From positions 1,451 through 8,103 of the forward strand of contig JAIOPF010000370.1 of NCBI GenBank assembly GCA_021414045.1: 6,653 nucleotides of DNA. The letters run 5' to 3'. The notes under the pieces are model-generated. The model was not told where the DNA came from. It saw only the letters and a program-made list of their open reading frames with translations, and did no database searches. Shown piece after piece: positions 6,401 through 6,653 of the stretch. Source of the stretch: Deltaproteobacteria bacterium. GTDB lineage: Bacteria; UBA10199; DSSB01. The position numbers and the translations under genes are program-made. How positions within the stretch are numbered: the stretch's first letter is position 1; each line of letters begins with the position of its first letter.

Positions 6401-6653
6401 CGATTCTGACGGAGACGGTACCGCCAGTTGCCATGAGGAATGCGACAATGATCCTCTCAAGACTTCTCCGGGCGTCTGCGGTTGCGGTGTCTCCGACGTC
6501 GATACCGACGGAGATGGTACGCCGAATTGCAACGACGGTTGCCCGGACGACGGCGGTAAGACCGAGGCGGGAATTTGTGGTTGCGGTCAGTCCGACGCGG
6601 ATACCGATAGCGACGGCGTAGCCAACAGCAAGGACGATTGTCCGGAAGACGTC
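3414..6653 (+). CDS. Secreted vWA-domain protein with a giant thrombospondin type 3 (TSP3) repeat array (3' end outside window)
   Basis: The frame is open for 1080 codons and reaches the window edge without a stop. Residues 1-39 form a signal peptide: Lys3/Lys5, a hydrophobic run LTVVLAFLIATATIFY, and a likely cut after LHA (Ala39). A vWA domain follows (about 48-268). Its metal site (MIDAS) is Asp57, Thr59 and Ser61 in LDRTGSV, Thr140 in GTNIADAI, and Asp169 in MISDFD; family members usually have Ser where Thr59 stands. Two CTDC Cys motifs come next (273-297 and 307-330). From residue 331 on there are 33-residue repeats with the TSP3 calcium pattern DxDxDxDG and four Cys each. Such proteins bind calcium, are stiffened by it, and usually act in surface adhesion or the matrix; the exact role here is not known. 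The start is supported by GAGGGG at 3401. A membrane or outer-membrane anchor, if any, is beyond the window. Confidence 0.93.
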   Translation, partial: MSKGKAECSNWQIAKCLTVVLAFLIATATIFYPTRPLHAGTGDACGQEPVNICIMLDRTGSVSDANRNNERDAAKGLIDKIAALNNGTRVVIGRFGDETNGSPEAEIVSGAGMTVVTPANATSLKTTITNAMASNSGVGTNIADAINVCQTRLAGSANGKPNFIVMISDFDPSEPSGTADSAATTAATNAKNAGTRIFSIGFDDSAATSADDTNRGLGATIASGNASDDHCTSSSCTSTQIAAENADGDDWFLSPTGNDLTPVFNLIFAVVQCVDDGNACTIDSCNASTNLCVSNPIANCCTTNAQCSDGLSCTTDTCDTQTHTCGNTPIDTDHDGTSDCTDSCPSDSGKTSPGVCGCGSADTDTDGDGTPNCKDQCPSDSGKIAPGVCGCGTADTDADSDGTPNCNDQCPNDLSKTAPGFCGCGVPDTDTDHDGIPNCNDQCPSDPAKTAPGICGCGVADTDTDHDGSADCKEECDSDPLKTSPGLCGCSVADTDTDHDGTPDCNDQCPSNPDKTSGGVCGCEAADTDSDHDGTANCNDDCPNDPNKIAAGVCGCGIADTDSDHDGTPDCHDACLNDPSKIALGLCGCGVADTDSDNDETPNCNDQCPNDPTKVEPGICGCGQSDVDTDSDGKADCIDECPADVTKTSPGLCGCGVPDTDSDSDGTPNCSDNCPNDPSKTAPGICGCGVADTDTDTDGTADCHEECDDDPLKTSPGLCGCGVADTDTDNDGTPDCNDHCPSDPDKTEAGICGCAAADTDADHDGTANCHDDCPNDPAKTIPGICGCGVADTDTDADGTADCHEECDDDSLKTSPGLCGCGVSDVDSDTDGTPNCNDHCPNDPNKTEAGICGCGQSDADTDADGIADCNDECPQDVTKTAPGACGCGTPDTDSDGDGTPNCHDNCPEDPAKIETGICGCGGVCGCGIADTDSDGDGIPDCNDQCPNNPDKTEEGLCGCEAADTDSDGDGTANCNDGCPNDASKVEPGICGCGVSDTDSDGDGTASCHEECDNDPLKTSPGVCGCGVSDVDTDGDGTPNCNDGCPDDGGKTEAGICGCGQSDADTDSDGVANSKDDCPEDV
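4677..6653 (+). repeat. Higher-order repeat: blocks of seven TSP3 units (693 bp)
   Basis: Units group into three blocks: 4677-5369, 5370-6062 and 6063 to the window end. Diagnostic variants return in the same order. Position 1 has [VT]PDTD. Position 2 has EEC with DPLKTSPGL. Position 3 has PDCND with a later PDKT. Position 4 starts CGC[EA]AAD with TANC. Position 6 has PNCND. Position 7 starts CGCGQSD with ADC and [AQ]DVTKT. Block 3 lacks position 2. Confidence 0.75.
6162..6179 (+). repeat. 18-bp remnant of a deleted repeat unit
   Basis: TGCGGCTGCGGAGGGGTC encodes CGCGGV, the first four residues of a unit joined to its last two (GV). It lies where block 3 should have its EEC-type unit. A unit is 99 bp, so an in-frame loss of 81 bp leaves exactly these 18 bp. 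A small duplication of the next unit's CGCG start is the alternative. Confidence 0.6.

Larger units (their letters stand above)
4404..6653 (+). repeat. TSP3-type tandem repeat array, 99-bp units
   Basis: One partial unit (4404-4478) is followed by 21 complete units and one cut by the window edge (6576-6653). Units begin at 4479 and recur every 99 bp without a break up to 6161; an 18-bp insertion at 6162-6179 then shifts the register, and units resume at 6180. The unit consensus is CGCGVADTDxDxDG followed by TPNCNDxCPNDPxKTxPGI. Cys at unit positions 1, 3, 18 and 22 is kept in almost every unit; the acidic loop DxDxDxDG holds the calcium ligands. The DNA differs between units largely at third codon positions, which suggests selection on the protein. 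Confidence 0.95.

Noticed and set aside
3483..6434. A 983-codon open frame on the minus strand across the TSP3 array
   Set aside because: It is the mirror of the plus-strand repeats: monotonous Ile/Ala/Arg/Gly text with no domain, no signal and no ribosome site. The plus frame has a Shine-Dalgarno, a signal peptide and recognised domains. A 99-bp period divisible by three keeps the antisense frame stop-free once one unit is.
4404..6653. A CRISPR array, given the regular repeat spacing
   Set aside because: The repeats are contiguous and coding, with no constant repeat separated by unique spacers. They translate into a TSP3 protein without stops.

Overview
The window looks like bacterial chromosomal DNA from a Gram-negative organism. 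A deltaproteobacterial-type lineage (Myxococcota, Bdellovibrionota or an uncultured relative) fits best. The reasons are a nitrogen-PTS enzyme I with a GAF domain, a secreted von Willebrand A (vWA) protein with Dictyostelium-type CTDC motifs and a very long Cys-rich thrombospondin type 3 array, and promoter-like sites of the sigma-54 class. The lineage is inferred from gene content only.

Left part, all on the minus strand. Bases 1-233 hold the start of a PAS-domain protein that runs off the left edge. A 10-bp perfect hairpin (251-278) separates it from ptsP (317-2503), a complete PEP-protein phosphotransferase with all catalytic residues visible. A good Shine-Dalgarno favours the ATG at 2503 over the TTG at 2536. 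Upstream of ptsP lies a candidate sigma-54 promoter (2584-2599). Next come a textbook terminator (2736-2768), a complete tRNA-Glu(CTC) with encoded CCA (2773-2848), and that tRNA's own sigma-70 promoter (2861-2888).

Middle part, 2889-3413, about 525 bases with no credible protein gene. It holds an AT-rich inverted repeat (2931-2953), a second sigma-54-like site facing right (3036-3051), and a leader of about 350 nt. The leader has four hairpins and a segment able to pair with the downstream Shine-Dalgarno, so it may be a structured regulatory 5' UTR.

Right part, 3414 to the window end, plus strand. One open frame of 1080 codons has no stop in the window. It encodes a signal peptide, a vWA domain with a near-complete MIDAS site, two CTDC Cys motifs, and 23 visible calcium-binding repeats of 33 residues (99 bp). 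From the third full unit on, the units form a higher-order repeat of seven units (693 bp). The third copy lacks one unit and keeps an 18-bp scar exactly where it should be. A long reading frame on the opposite strand here (3483-6434) is a by-product of the repeats.

No new enzymatic system is evident. The most notable points are the higher-order organisation and scar of the array, the structured leader, and the two sigma-54-like sites placed in front of both complete-start genes, one of which is the nitrogen-PTS enzyme.
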